37,172 nt of DNA, taken from IMG/VR virus record IMGVR_UViG_3300030329_005240, positions 1 through 37,172 of that record; one strand, written 5' to 3'. This document shows, piece by piece, positions 29,201 to 37,172 of this stretch. The notes below the pieces were generated by a model. It did not search any database, was not told where the DNA came from, and worked only from the letters and a program-made list of their open reading frames with translations. The DNA is from a virus. The position numbers were made by a program, and so were the translations under genes. How positions within the stretch are numbered: position 1 is the stretch's first letter; each line of letters begins with the position of its first letter.

Positions 29201-32200
29201 TTGCTCCCTGTACTGCTTCGGTTACTTGATGATTAACTAAATCATTTGAAATTTTATTAAGCTCTGGAGCATTAAGTTTTTTTGCAAGAAATTTAAATGC
29301 ATTGGGAACTTGTCCATAAAATCCAAAAGTAAGGAGAGCTGTTCTTGCAACGCCAGATGGTTTTTTAATATTAAAAAGTTGTCTTGATATTTTACCCATT
29401 GTTTCTGTATTTAATGCATTATTAACATATTCAAATCTATCCATATTTTTGATATTTGGATGAGCATGTATATAACTTAAATATTCTCTTGATTGGTCAT
29501 ACGTAAGATTAAGTTCACTTATTTTATCCAAAGGAGTATCTTGAGTATAAAACATATCTCTTATTAGCTCTTTTTGTGCATTTGCAGATATATTATTAAG
29601 CTCCATAATATCTCTTGCCTCAGTAACATTTTTAAGTGTTCTTGCAATCTGCTTTCTTTTGACAGCTTTCATTCTTTTTGTATCTATAATTTGGTCTGAA
29701 AATAAAATAAGTTCATCGGGAGAGGTTTTCTTATTTAATACAAAATTTGCATAATCTTCAATACCCGCAGATTGAGCGTAAAATCTCATTAGTTCCCCTT
29801 TTTCAGAGCTTTGCATATCTTTAGTAAGTTCATTCCAAACATTTTTAATAGAATTAACCAATTTTAATTTTACATCATCAGATAATTGAGCCTCAGCATC
29901 CTTGCTTGCATCTTTAACTGTTTTAATAACATCTTTATTTGATTTTCCACTAACATCTTCAATAGATAATCCAGGTTTTTTCAATCCTTCAACTACTTTT
30001 TCAATTCCTTTTGCTACTACATCGGTAATACCAGGTTCTTTCATAAATTCTTGTTTTGCTGCTTCTACTTTTTTAAGTACTTGCTCTTGAAGTTTAAATA
30101 AATCCCCCCAATTTTCTTGTTCTTTATAATATTTTAATATTGTTGGGTCTTTAGGCTCTGCGTGGCCAGCTATAACATTATAAACATCTAATTCAGATGG
30201 AGTTAGGTTTGCTTGTCTTTCTGCAAATGTTTTTTCTTGTTTTTTATATGCTTTTGAAGTCACATCCCCAACAACTTTTTTAGATACTGATGTTAATTTG
30301 TACGTAAAATCTGGGAATAATAACTTATTAGGATTTTTCTTTGCTAAACTTTGAAGCTCAAAAGCACGTTCTTTTGAAATCCATACTGGCCTTTTAACTC
30401 CTCTTGCTTTAGCAGCTCCACCTGCACTTCTAGGTTTGGTTAAATCTATATAATATTTACCTGTTGGAGGATGTATTTTTATATGAATTCCCTTTAAAGC
30501 ATTTAATTCCTCGGCTCTTATGGGAGTGCTTCCAATGATTTCAAAACCTTTTATAAAATTTTTATCATTTTTCATAGCCTTCTTAATCTGAGGAATTTTA
30601 TTAAACCAGGTTTTTAATTCAGGGAGCGGTTCTTTCTCAGCTGTCATAAGCTCGTTATATTCTGAGGTATATGCTTTTTGCATTTTAGCTGTCATGGGAT
30701 TTTTAGTAAGATAGCCTTCATCTATTAAATTTTGAAATATAAGCTTAATATTTGATGTTGTATTAGGGTCTATGCCTTTAATTTTTTTAGTTGGACTTTG
30801 TTTTGCTTTATCTAAATAATTTTTTACATCTTTCGATGTTATATCTGCTATACTTTTATGGCCAGATGCACCTAAAATTTTATTAACGATAGGAATTCTT
30901 TTATTTAATTCATTAGAAGAAAAGCTTTTAGTAAGCATTGCTATATCATAAGGATTTTTTATATTACTAACGGAAGCTTTTGATTTAACAATATTTGTTA
31001 ATTCATCTCCTTTAATATCTTTTGTTATTTCTTTGATTTGCGATGAAGTTTTTGGTATATTTTGTCCAACAGGCATCTCTTCTTTTATAACTTCTCTTAA
31101 TAATTCTTTTAATTCGGCTTTAGCTTCCTTGGCTCTCCCAAAACTTACAGATGGAATTTCTTTGGTTTCAATTCCTTCTTTTTTAGCATCAACTACGCTT
31201 TTTAATTCACCTTTTTCAATTCCTTGTTCTGCTGATTCTTTATCAATTGAAATAATATTACCATTTAAAGCTTTACCATTTTCATCAACAAGTATTACAT
31301 CTTTATTTTTTAAGTCTAATTCAGATGATTTGTCTTTTTTTATTTGCTCTTGAGGGCTAATACCTTCAAGAAGAGTTTTATTAATATCACTTTTAAGAAT
31401 ATCATATCTTTTAATTCTACTTTCTTGAGCTTTTAATACTGCTTTTCTTTGAATATCAGATAATGTTGTATTATTTTCCTTTTCATATCTTTTAATATAT
31501 TCTTGCTTTCCTTCATCTGTTTCAAAGTTTTTCAATCTATACCCTTGGTAAGCATTTAATCCAGTTGGAGTTATATAAGTTAAGTAAGCAATGTCATTTT
31601 CAGTCAATTTATCAATCTCTACACCAGTATACTCTCCATTATTATTTTTAATACCAGCTTTATCTAATATTTTTACAGTATTATCTACAATATTCCTAAG
31701 CTCTTTTAACCCATCAACAGTCTCAATTAGCTCTGTTTCTATACTTAAATCTTTATCAAAAAATTCAAAAGGAGTTTTGAGACCAAGCTCTCCTTTTATA
31801 TTGTTCATACTTTCTTGAAGCATATTACTTTCAGCACTTCTATAGTTTTTATCTATTAATTTATTATTTTCATACTTAATATCAGATACTATATTACTTT
31901 GTATTCTTCTTATCTCAGTTCCAAAATTAATATTTCTTGGAGCTGGCAGTCCTTCTATTTTCGCTCCTTTTTTTGTATGCCAATTCGGGTCATTATTGTA
32001 TTTATATTGAGTTTTAGGTATGAATAACTTGTTTATTCCCCAAAACATACCAATTACAGGATATGATACAAGATTATTAACAGCATATTTTTTCCACATA
32101 AAATTACCATCTTTATCATAGTATGATTTTCTTACTTCATCATCTAGAGCTATTGGCATAGTAGTGAAAATAGTACCTTGAATACCTAATTGAGATGGAG

Positions 32201-33371
32201 TACTACCTAATATCCTTGCTGAAAGAGTTTTTAGATTTTTTTGACCCATTTTCCATGAAGCATTACCCCATATATTTGCAACTCCAAGTGCTTGTCCAGT
32301 ACCTGTCAATAAAAACCCAGTTGTAGCTCCATCTTTAAATGACTTCCAAGAATCATTCATAGTATCCCATGGATTGATAGTTCCATTATTAGTAGAATAT
32401 TTCCCTCTATTCATTCTTTGTTGTGAAGCCGAATTTATAGCTCCAACAACAGCAGAAGCTCCTCCAAAACCAGATATTCCAAATGCAAGCTTATCAGAGC
32501 CTTCTCCCGCTACATAATCTAAAACTTTCTTTTTAATAGAATTTCCTGATTTACTTTTAGGTATAGATTTAACAGTATAGCTTCCTGTTGATTTTTGAAT
32601 CCATCTATTAATTGTCGATGGCATTGTCTTCAAACCTCTCCATGCTTTAGCACCGAATTTGCCACCTAATCCATAAGAGCCAAAAAAGGATAATATAGAT
32701 AATGGGTCGCTCATTGAGGCCATATTTTCTGCTATTATTTGAATTGCATTTGGATTATATTCTTCCATATTAACATCATAAATATCTTTTCCAGATTTTA
32801 TATTATAATGCATAGCAGGAATGCTTTGATTTAAACCAACTTTTATAGCATCTTTAAGTCCTTTATGTTTTGCTTTATCTAAATATGTCCAAGAATCTGG
32901 GTCAACAAGACTTTCAAAAATAGAGCCAACTTTACCAGTTTGTTCTACATAATCTGCTGTATTCATTAATATTGGAGAAGGAAAAGGAGGAGGATTTAAA
33001 TTTAATTCTTGTATTTCTTTAAAAGGTTTAGATTTAAGTTCTTCAGATAATTTTTGTGGACTAATATTTTTAGATTTAGCTAAATTAAGATAAGATACTT
33101 GTTCATTAGATATATCATCCATAGCATTAAAAATACTATTAACAGTATTTAAACTTGTATCTACTTGGCTTGAATCAGAAGGATAATCGTCTAATGTAGT
33201 TTTTACGTGTTTATATTCAGGTAAAGTAGAGTCAACAGACCTTGCTTTATTATATAAAAACTCTTTTTGCTGCTCTTCATTAAAACCTTTTGGGATTTGA
33301 TTTCCATAAAACTCTCTAGATATATCAATTATTGGCTGATAATCAAAATCTTTATATAATTCTTCAGACAT
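26277..33371 (-). CDS. Giant virion-associated (ejection/polyvalent-type) protein with an embedded tyrosine-recombinase-like domain (2364 aa)
   Basis: Layout: residues 1-210 soluble; ~215-500 Gly/Ala-rich hydrophobic segments (SILSFFGSYGLGGKFG, FLLTGTGQALGVANIWG); ~640-780 charged. A SAM-like core-binding unit lies at ~810-890 (ITSKDVKNYLDKAKQ). A tyrosine-recombinase-like catalytic unit lies at ~930-1090: R952 in TPIRAEEL, K988/K993, R1052 in FAERQ, H1070 in AGHAEP, Y1081/Y1082 in LKYYKE. The box II His is Phe1049. Residues ~1300-2364 form a large helical region with amphipathic or TM-like pieces near 2010-2070 (IGLGSSALLAINTLL). Size, place at the end of the virion block and the smaller neighbours fit an internal protein ejected with DNA, as T7 gp16. 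No lytic transglycosylase motif was found. Function of the recombinase unit is open. Confidence 0.8.
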   Translation of the reverse strand: MSEELYKDFDYQPIIDISREFYGNQIPKGFNEEQQKEFLYNKARSVDSTLPEYKHVKTTLDDYPSDSSQVDTSLNTVNSIFNAMDDISNEQVSYLNLAKSKNISPQKLSEELKSKPFKEIQELNLNPPPFPSPILMNTADYVEQTGKVGSIFESLVDPDSWTYLDKAKHKGLKDAIKVGLNQSIPAMHYNIKSGKDIYDVNMEEYNPNAIQIIAENMASMSDPLSILSFFGSYGLGGKFGAKAWRGLKTMPSTINRWIQKSTGSYTVKSIPKSKSGNSIKKKVLDYVAGEGSDKLAFGISGFGGASAVVGAINSASQQRMNRGKYSTNNGTINPWDTMNDSWKSFKDGATTGFLLTGTGQALGVANIWGNASWKMGQKNLKTLSARILGSTPSQLGIQGTIFTTMPIALDDEVRKSYYDKDGNFMWKKYAVNNLVSYPVIGMFWGINKLFIPKTQYKYNNDPNWHTKKGAKIEGLPAPRNINFGTEIRRIQSNIVSDIKYENNKLIDKNYRSAESNMLQESMNNIKGELGLKTPFEFFDKDLSIETELIETVDGLKELRNIVDNTVKILDKAGIKNNNGEYTGVEIDKLTENDIAYLTYITPTGLNAYQGYRLKNFETDEGKQEYIKRYEKENNTTLSDIQRKAVLKAQESRIKRYDILKSDINKTLLEGISPQEQIKKDKSSELDLKNKDVILVDENGKALNGNIISIDKESAEQGIEKGELKSVVDAKKEGIETKEIPSVSFGRAKEAKAELKELLREVIKEEMPVGQNIPKTSSQIKEITKDIKGDELTNIVKSKASVSNIKNPYDIAMLTKSFSSNELNKRIPIVNKILGASGHKSIADITSKDVKNYLDKAKQSPTKKIKGIDPNTTSNIKLIFQNLIDEGYLTKNPMTAKMQKAYTSEYNELMTAEKEPLPELKTWFNKIPQIKKAMKNDKNFIKGFEIIGSTPIRAEELNALKGIHIKIHPPTGKYYIDLTKPRSAGGAAKARGVKRPVWISKERAFELQSLAKKNPNKLLFPDFTYKLTSVSKKVVGDVTSKAYKKQEKTFAERQANLTPSELDVYNVIAGHAEPKDPTILKYYKEQENWGDLFKLQEQVLKKVEAAKQEFMKEPGITDVVAKGIEKVVEGLKKPGLSIEDVSGKSNKDVIKTVKDASKDAEAQLSDDVKLKLVNSIKNVWNELTKDMQSSEKGELMRFYAQSAGIEDYANFVLNKKTSPDELILFSDQIIDTKRMKAVKRKQIARTLKNVTEARDIMELNNISANAQKELIRDMFYTQDTPLDKISELNLTYDQSREYLSYIHAHPNIKNMDRFEYVNNALNTETMGKISRQLFNIKKPSGVARTALLTFGFYGQVPNAFKFLAKKLNAPELNKISNDLVNHQVTEAVQGAKLRQFEHNVYKIIYKNHVKKGINTAIRMIDQPTTLPRRNKRMYMYGKKFFDKKVKNNIWTLAPERYPNLVEHVKNNPSDKVAAKRLKDAKKFYEGVYNIKEMSKKENKGKLILRIDTLESEIAKEYYRLMRKDVMDNVLLSIQSNMTEAQWKSFNKKYPIKWIRQNFFVPRTITSKFGDEYDLTNQNIERRLEKGAIKYATEMAQKKYNKQNVTSKQVEEFKDKGIVEAYKDIVAEQSYGGKRYNPRHLLRRKVYLGERIKTKKGKWIDVYENKYDNYIPNYIASQAKLIANIEHFPYLVKIPGMKFNSSLPKVLAEVSLKGGVIGNYVNSMISSRTGLRIDSNSETHPMINASAGLISSLNKYLVRANLTTIKSPIKNFLLALNMNSLMYDLPQVLYYQQKAMDFQRRMEAKETGMMGISYTAITEGDNNYLSKIFEKMFTTGRFPTSEEIGRTTSIYLALAELPMMVDGIRRADPKWIRRAESHYLLRDIKDSDGDSDISLLKKYGLSDVDVDWQNEGSIAKKGVKAKRFKMVDGSEMTAFERAKKQRKIDNLHSKILMQAHQQTQGTIEPIFQPWAMSQPLIKSMALYSQTAISASHKLYNGFKENYKNKNWHRFAQYFGTIGLGSSALLAINTLLKHAPDPGELDTVFWKKWARKLHNMEQGAIHSWIWGVIAGVNPLSNPYLPAPAIQQGKEVYAFVLGLLQIAAEKSSDIDTNSFSRYLMKTKTWQQSGVDLGKAISGAYRDWRQTFLNRNNKYYKIQQEIDSNERTYKKEVKPISYNPVAEASVMADEYRAMKEAFEMSDNMNLFNETVIGAWWNKYHDAIETGNETPDGAAQKATQAINQKIVSLNPILNGVGRKKGTKWFSERMRYFLYLKEKAVKQGKDKNPLTEQDKANIIKGNINESIQNKVNTSPYVIRALKQEIVFDARIKVWEKQWSYFLRKNYKQDDYKKYWSKIHSSTWDKLGISPK

Positions 33372-33374
33372 ATT

Positions 33375-34481
33375 TTATTTATTCTTATACTCTTGTATAG
33401 CTCTTTCAAAAGCTCTTTCTTTTGCTCCTTCAATTACCATCTCATCGCCTGTCCAATGATAATATTTCTTTAATTCTTCTTGCATTGAAAAATATAAATT
33501 CTCTTCCTCAGATGACCACATATCTAAAACATCTTGAATAGTCATATCTTCATATTGGCTTAATTTTTCTTCAGCATAATTATCAAAATCCATAGGATTG
33601 CCATCTTTATCTTTAAACCATTCACTATCTTTATCTATATCATATTCAGATAATATTAAATCCATTGGAATATTTGCAGCATTAAATTTGTTTGACCCTT
33701 TTAATTCTTGTTTTGCAATAGCAATATCAAGTTGTTTTCTATATTTTTTAATAGAATTTAAAGATGACCTATATGATTTAACATTATTTTTAGTATTTGC
33801 TTTAACTTCTTTCATTCTATCTAGAAGCTTTTGTTTCTCCCCAGCTAAGACATAAAATGCTTCTTCTTCAGTAATAATATTTCCTGTAGTTAAAGCAGAT
33901 ATAGCTGTATTAATTATATCTTTATAATCTTTCATTTCATTTATTATTGAAATATCTTTTAACGGAGAATCGTTTTTTGATTTTATTCCTTTAGATATAT
34001 AGTGACCTGCAAATCTAACTGGCGTTTTCATATCAATAGGGTCTTCATACATTGAACTTAAAAAATCATCAACAAAATCTTGTTCATTCATAATATCCTT
34101 TAAAGTCCATGATTCAATATCTTTTGTTTCTAAACTTTTAACATAATTATATTTATCATAAGCATTATCTATTTGTTGTTTATAATTCATATAATCAGAA
34201 GTAGTTGTATTTAATTTAGAATCTGAACCAAGTTTATTTATAATAGCTTCAGGATTATCTTTAATAATAGGATTTAAACTATTAGATACTTGTATAGCTC
34301 CTTGTATATCTTGAGGTGTAGATATATTATCTATCAATTCATCAAAAGAATTAGTAATATTAATTTGTTTATCATTTTTTTCTTTTTCTTGTTGAATTGC
34401 TATTCTTTGCTGTCTATTGTTTTGAGCGTTTAGTATTGCTAGTAAACCACTAATAGTGCCTAGTCCTGCGTCTTGTGCCAT
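33375..34481 (-). CDS. Internal virion protein-like, coiled coil (368 aa)
   Basis: Starts MAQDAGLGTISGLLAIL, then a Gln/Arg/Lys-rich helix (NAQNNRQQRIAIQQEKEK) and a long all-helical acidic chain up to a C-terminal helix rich in Glu/Arg (AKERAFERAIQEYKNK). It resembles helical internal proteins that form a tube or coat the giant ejection protein. Ends 3 bp before the giant gene, so the two are made together. The family is not recognised. Confidence 0.65.
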   Translation of the reverse strand: MAQDAGLGTISGLLAILNAQNNRQQRIAIQQEKEKNDKQINITNSFDELIDNISTPQDIQGAIQVSNSLNPIIKDNPEAIINKLGSDSKLNTTTSDYMNYKQQIDNAYDKYNYVKSLETKDIESWTLKDIMNEQDFVDDFLSSMYEDPIDMKTPVRFAGHYISKGIKSKNDSPLKDISIINEMKDYKDIINTAISALTTGNIITEEEAFYVLAGEKQKLLDRMKEVKANTKNNVKSYRSSLNSIKKYRKQLDIAIAKQELKGSNKFNAANIPMDLILSEYDIDKDSEWFKDKDGNPMDFDNYAEEKLSQYEDMTIQDVLDMWSSEEENLYFSMQEELKKYYHWTGDEMVIEGAKERAFERAIQEYKNK

Positions 34482-34508
34482 GAAAAATCCTTTTATTTAT
34501 TCTTAACT

Positions 34509-35174
34509 TTAACTACCACCACCTGCTGGGAACCATGATTGCATAATCTCTTGGTTTGCAGTACTTTGGTCAATTAAAGATTGCATATAATCTTGTCTTT
34601 TCTTACCTTCTGATACTAATATATCTGAAGCTTTTTTACCGAATACATCTCTTGCTATTTGTCTCTTTTTGTCAGCAAATCCAGATGAAGCAAATCCTCC
34701 ACTTTTAACTTTTCCTAAATTACCTGCTAATTCACCTGTTAATGAACCAACTCCTAAATCTATTCCAGGTCTCATTGAGCCATATTGAGCACCCAATAAT
34801 TGCTGTATAGTAACGGGATTCATACTAAGACCAATTTCATGCCAAGTTGTTCCTTCTGGAGGCCCTCCACCAGTATATCCGAACATATTTGCAAGCCTTG
34901 CAGCTAACGCTTTAGCACCACTAGTCTCTGGAGTATAATCACCAGTTCCTGACCACATACCTTCATCTTCAGCACCAGCCCAATCTGCTCCAGCGCCAAA
35001 TGGAGCATTTCCTCTTGCAGACCAATCTTCTATTTTACTTCTACCATCTTCTAGAAAAGTAGTCAATAAATCACTATATGCTGCGCCATATGGAGCATCA
35101 GCTGTGCCACCAGAACCTATTACTCCCTCGCCAGTTCCCATACTTAATTGATGTATTAATTCTGCTAAAGTCAT
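34509..35174 (-). CDS. Virion-associated protein (221 aa)
   Basis: Gly/Ala/Ser-rich with segments such as GVIGSGGTADAPYGAAYSD and GIDLGVGSLTGELAGNLG. The C-terminal 60 residues are helical and basic (KKRQIARDVFGKKASDILV). No signal or catalytic motif. It sits in the cluster of internal virion proteins, 1 bp after the 302-aa gene, with a GGAG site at that junction. Likely a minor internal or tail component. Confidence 0.6.
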   Translation of the reverse strand: MTLAELIHQLSMGTGEGVIGSGGTADAPYGAAYSDLLTTFLEDGRSKIEDWSARGNAPFGAGADWAGAEDEGMWSGTGDYTPETSGAKALAARLANMFGYTGGGPPEGTTWHEIGLSMNPVTIQQLLGAQYGSMRPGIDLGVGSLTGELAGNLGKVKSGGFASSGFADKKRQIARDVFGKKASDILVSEGKKRQDYMQSLIDQSTANQEIMQSWFPAGGGS

Positions 35175-35175
35175 T

Positions 35176-36084
35176 TTATTCTCCTCCCTGTATCTGTGCT
35201 ATCAATGATGCTAATAAGTCTGCATCAGATAATGCGGTTTTTCCATATGCTGCGCCAGCACCTTCTCCATATGAAGCTAATAATCTCACTAAATCTCTTG
35301 TTCCAAGTCCTGATTCTGCTAATTGTCTATTGGTAGCTGACGGACTTACAGCTTGTTGAAACTTAGGTTGATAAACATCAGGAGCTGAAGCTTTATCAAT
35401 CGTAATATTTCTTGAATAAGGATTAACAGACGTTTCTGCTAATGATGGTTTTGGTACTTCTGGAGATATAAATTCGGGAGATGTTAAGCCACTTGGTTCT
35501 CCATAATCTCCATAAGCTAAATCAACATCGGGCTTAATTCCAATAGATGAATCGCTCACTTTAGGTAATTCTTTTGCTTCTTTTCCTTTCGATATTGATT
35601 TAGCTCCAGCTTGTAAAATTGCATCAGCAGCAAATGACTCAACAGCTGCTTTAACAGGGTCTAATGATGATATTTCATCTTGAGCTATATCTGAATATGA
35701 AGATATTAATTCATCAGCTAATGTTCCTTTTTTCATTTTATCTATTCTATCTTTTTCTTTCTTAAGCATATCTTCTGTTGATAAGGTAACTCCTCCTTTA
35801 GTTATTGCTCCTATTAAAGGCTTTAACCACCATTTACCCCCAGGTATGAACATTGAACCAAGAGAAAGAAGTCCACCAAGAAAACCTCTTCTTCTTCTTT
35901 TTCTATTCATCCTATCTCGTATTTTTTTTAACCCTTTTTCAACTTTTTTAATATGTTTGCCTTGCATTGACTTTTGTAGTAGAATATTCTGAATATTTTT
36001 TGAACGCTGAAGACCTTGGTCTCCATAACTTTGTACAATATTTTGAATATTTCCACCTTGATATGGATTATATCCGTTTGCCAT
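35176..36084 (-). CDS. Internal virion protein with a basic/hydrophobic centre (302 aa)
   Basis: Residues 45-75 are very basic (KKVEKGLKKIRDRMNRKRRRR) and run straight into a hydrophobic Gly-rich segment (GFLGGLLSLGSMFIPGG, WLKPLIGAITKGG), a pattern for membrane insertion or DNA contact. The rest is disordered Pro/Ser-rich with an Ala-rich helical end. It could help form the ejection channel, as internal proteins of T7-like phages do. GGAGATA precedes ATG at 36084. Confidence 0.65.
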   Translation of the reverse strand: MANGYNPYQGGNIQNIVQSYGDQGLQRSKNIQNILLQKSMQGKHIKKVEKGLKKIRDRMNRKRRRRGFLGGLLSLGSMFIPGGKWWLKPLIGAITKGGVTLSTEDMLKKEKDRIDKMKKGTLADELISSYSDIAQDEISSLDPVKAAVESFAADAILQAGAKSISKGKEAKELPKVSDSSIGIKPDVDLAYGDYGEPSGLTSPEFISPEVPKPSLAETSVNPYSRNITIDKASAPDVYQPKFQQAVSPSATNRQLAESGLGTRDLVRLLASYGEGAGAAYGKTALSDADLLASLIAQIQGGE

Positions 36085-36117
36085 TATATCTCCTTTTTAC
36101 CTAAAATTTTACACTTA

Positions 36118-36146
36118 AATATATTACATTTTTCCTTTATATACAA
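36118..36146 (-). promoter_or_regulatory. Candidate promoter of the internal-virion-protein genes
   Basis: TTGTAT (36141-36146), 17-bp spacer, TATATT (36118-36123) on the minus strand in the 65-bp gap upstream of the 302-aa gene. The -35 box is identical to the candidate at 14044-14049. Confidence 0.4.
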
Positions 36147-36149
36147 ATA

Positions 36150-36824
36150 TCAGAAATTACATCCAAAAAATGTTGCATTATCTGCTGTTACTGCTTCAGT
36201 TACATCTAAATATGGGTCTTTACTTGTTCCTGTATTGTTCGCATAATATGCACCTGAGCGATTATTAGCTGAAGGCTGTATATCCCTCATATCGTGTACT
36301 GATTCCATGCACATAATTTTAAATGTACTAACACTTGCTATTTGACTTAAAGCAGCAGCATTTAAAGTTATGGAATTATATCCTGATATATTCCAACTTG
36401 TAACCTCATCTGAATATTTAGTTACATAACTTTCTATATCTCCTGCCCCTGAACCATCGTAACTAGCAGGTGCACCACTTAAAACCATAGCATCAAAATC
36501 TCCTGTGCCTAATGTCGAACCTTGATTTGATGCAATAACAAAAAAATCACCACTAGAAGCACTCAATCCATATATATTTAATGTTGCAGCAGTAGGAGTT
36601 TCACTTATACTAGATGTATCAAACTCAAAAAAACTTCTTGTGTTTACATATAAGGTTGCTCCAGTCCTAGGTAAATATACTTCACCCGACTGTATGGCAA
36701 AATTATAAGAATTACTTGTTGAGGAAGCAGTATTCCCCGTAGTCAATGCCTTTGCAGTTGCCCAATTAACTGTACTAAAACCTCTTACATATCCATCATT
36801 ATTACCTGAGTAGATTATAGCCAT
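36150..36824 (-). CDS. Beta-rich fibre/adhesin-like protein (224 aa, DNRLRE-like)
   Basis: Starts with GNNDGYVRGFSTVNWATAKALT and goes on with RSFFEFDTSSISETPTAATL, a sequence style like the DNRLRE (DxxLR) beta-sandwich domain used in surface and fibre proteins (F-E-F-D-T-S-S-I-x-x-x-P-x-x-A-x-L-x-I). It is translationally coupled to the fibre (TAATG) and may be a second fibre part or tip. Host range role inferred. A C-terminal GCNF gives one free Cys. Confidence 0.65.
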   Translation of the reverse strand: MAIIYSGNNDGYVRGFSTVNWATAKALTTGNTASSTSNSYNFAIQSGEVYLPRTGATLYVNTRSFFEFDTSSISETPTAATLNIYGLSASSGDFFVIASNQGSTLGTGDFDAMVLSGAPASYDGSGAGDIESYVTKYSDEVTSWNISGYNSITLNAAALSQIASVSTFKIMCMESVHDMRDIQPSANNRSGAYYANNTGTSKDPYLDVTEAVTADNATFFGCNF

Positions 36825-37172
36825 TAAAACTGAAAATCCAAACTTGCTACGCCATAAGCTATTTCATTATCAGCATCCCAAAAAATTGAAATAATATCGA
36901 CATGGTTAGCATCTGTTGTTAATGTTGGATTACTACCTCCTGCAAATTTAACTGTTGAACTACCATTTGCTGCATTTCCTGCACTATCTAATGCCTTATA
37001 ATTAGTAATTAATCTACTTCCTGTACCATCTTGCTTTAATAATACTACAAAATTACCTGAAACTGCAGGGAATTTTAAGTTTAAATCTGTTATATCTCCA
37101 CTTCCAAAAGTCACAAATTGTTTATTTCCTGTCTTGAAATCAACATTTGTATTAGCTACATTATATGTAGGT
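36824..37172 (-). CDS. Tail fibre, C-terminal 115 residues (runs off the right edge)
   Basis: The minus-strand frame is open from the right edge with no start codon needed: PTYNVANTNVDFKTGNKQFV precedes a GTG at 37114 that could otherwise be taken as a start. The segment is a compact beta domain (FPAVSGNFVVLLKQDGTGSR, VDIISIFWDADNEIAYGVAS) as seen at fibre C-termini. The codon split across the ends (TT + A) gives Leu and keeps the frame with the fibre at 1-1322. Ends in TAATG overlap with the next gene. Confidence 0.75.
   Translation of the reverse strand, partial: PTYNVANTNVDFKTGNKQFVTFGSGDITDLNLKFPAVSGNFVVLLKQDGTGSRLITNYKALDSAGNAANGSSTVKFAGGSNPTLTTDANHVDIISIFWDADNEIAYGVASLDFQF

Noticed and set aside
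36824-37114. Independent 96-aa gene starting at GTG 37114
   Set aside because: The frame is open up to the right edge, there is no convincing ribosome site, and it joins the fibre frame at the left edge.

Overview
The window reads as an AT-rich, short-tailed (podovirus-like) double-stranded DNA phage, probably a complete genome of 37,172 bp opened inside a tail-fibre gene. The minus-strand reading frame that runs off the left edge continues in frame and without a stop from the right edge: the two pieces sum to 1671 nt (557 codons including the stop). The gene set supports a phage: small and large terminase, P22-type portal, scaffold, HK97-fold capsid, an M15-type endolysin, fibre proteins and very large internal (ejection-type) proteins. 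There is no tape-measure, tube or sheath gene. Shine-Dalgarno sites are strong and regular (GGAG/AGGAGG), and TGA, TAA and TAG all act as stops, so this is code 11 in an SD-using bacterial host. The host cannot be named from the sequence. I saw no tRNA, CRISPR array, IS element or reverse transcriptase.

Layout on the circle. (1) A late minus-strand block starts near 12836 and runs leftwards: small basic protein, terminase small subunit, zinc-ribbon protein, M15 endolysin with a candidate holin nested in another frame, a 23-aa micropeptide, two related small proteins, a basic protein, terminase large subunit, portal, scaffold, capsid, decoration-like proteins, connector-like proteins and the fibre. 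It then crosses the ends to the second fibre/adhesin protein, three smaller virion-like proteins and a 2364-aa giant protein ending at 26277. (2) A non-coding control region with 12-bp repeats lies at 12837-13249. (3) A small minus-strand operon (13250-13982) with its own terminator faces a plus-strand monocistronic unit (14161-14580), also with its own terminator, across a divergent AT-rich promoter region. (4) A plus-strand early block (14670-26297) holds a structured, probably RNA-level element at 14923-15094, about 17 very small closely packed genes, an RHH repressor-like protein, and a replication/recombination module: Cas4-like nuclease, Sak3/DUF1071 annealing protein, SSB-like protein, orphan DNA methyltransferase, DnaB-like helicase, RuvC-like resolvase and a PD-(D/E)XK-like protein. 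Early and late blocks meet tail to tail with a 21-bp overlap at 26277-26297.

How it fits together: the annealing protein, SSB-like protein, helicase, nuclease and resolvase suggest recombination-assisted replication. No DNA or RNA polymerase or primase gene is recognisable, so the host polymerases are presumably used. No stand-alone integrase is present.

The three most unusual points are a tyrosine-recombinase-like domain inside the giant virion-type protein (R952, K988/993, R1052, H1070, Y1081/1082, at near-XerD spacing); a two-TM holin-like frame wholly inside the endolysin gene; and a shared 12-bp repeat (consensus TAATA(G/T)AGATAC) in both the late control region and the Cas4-like gene.
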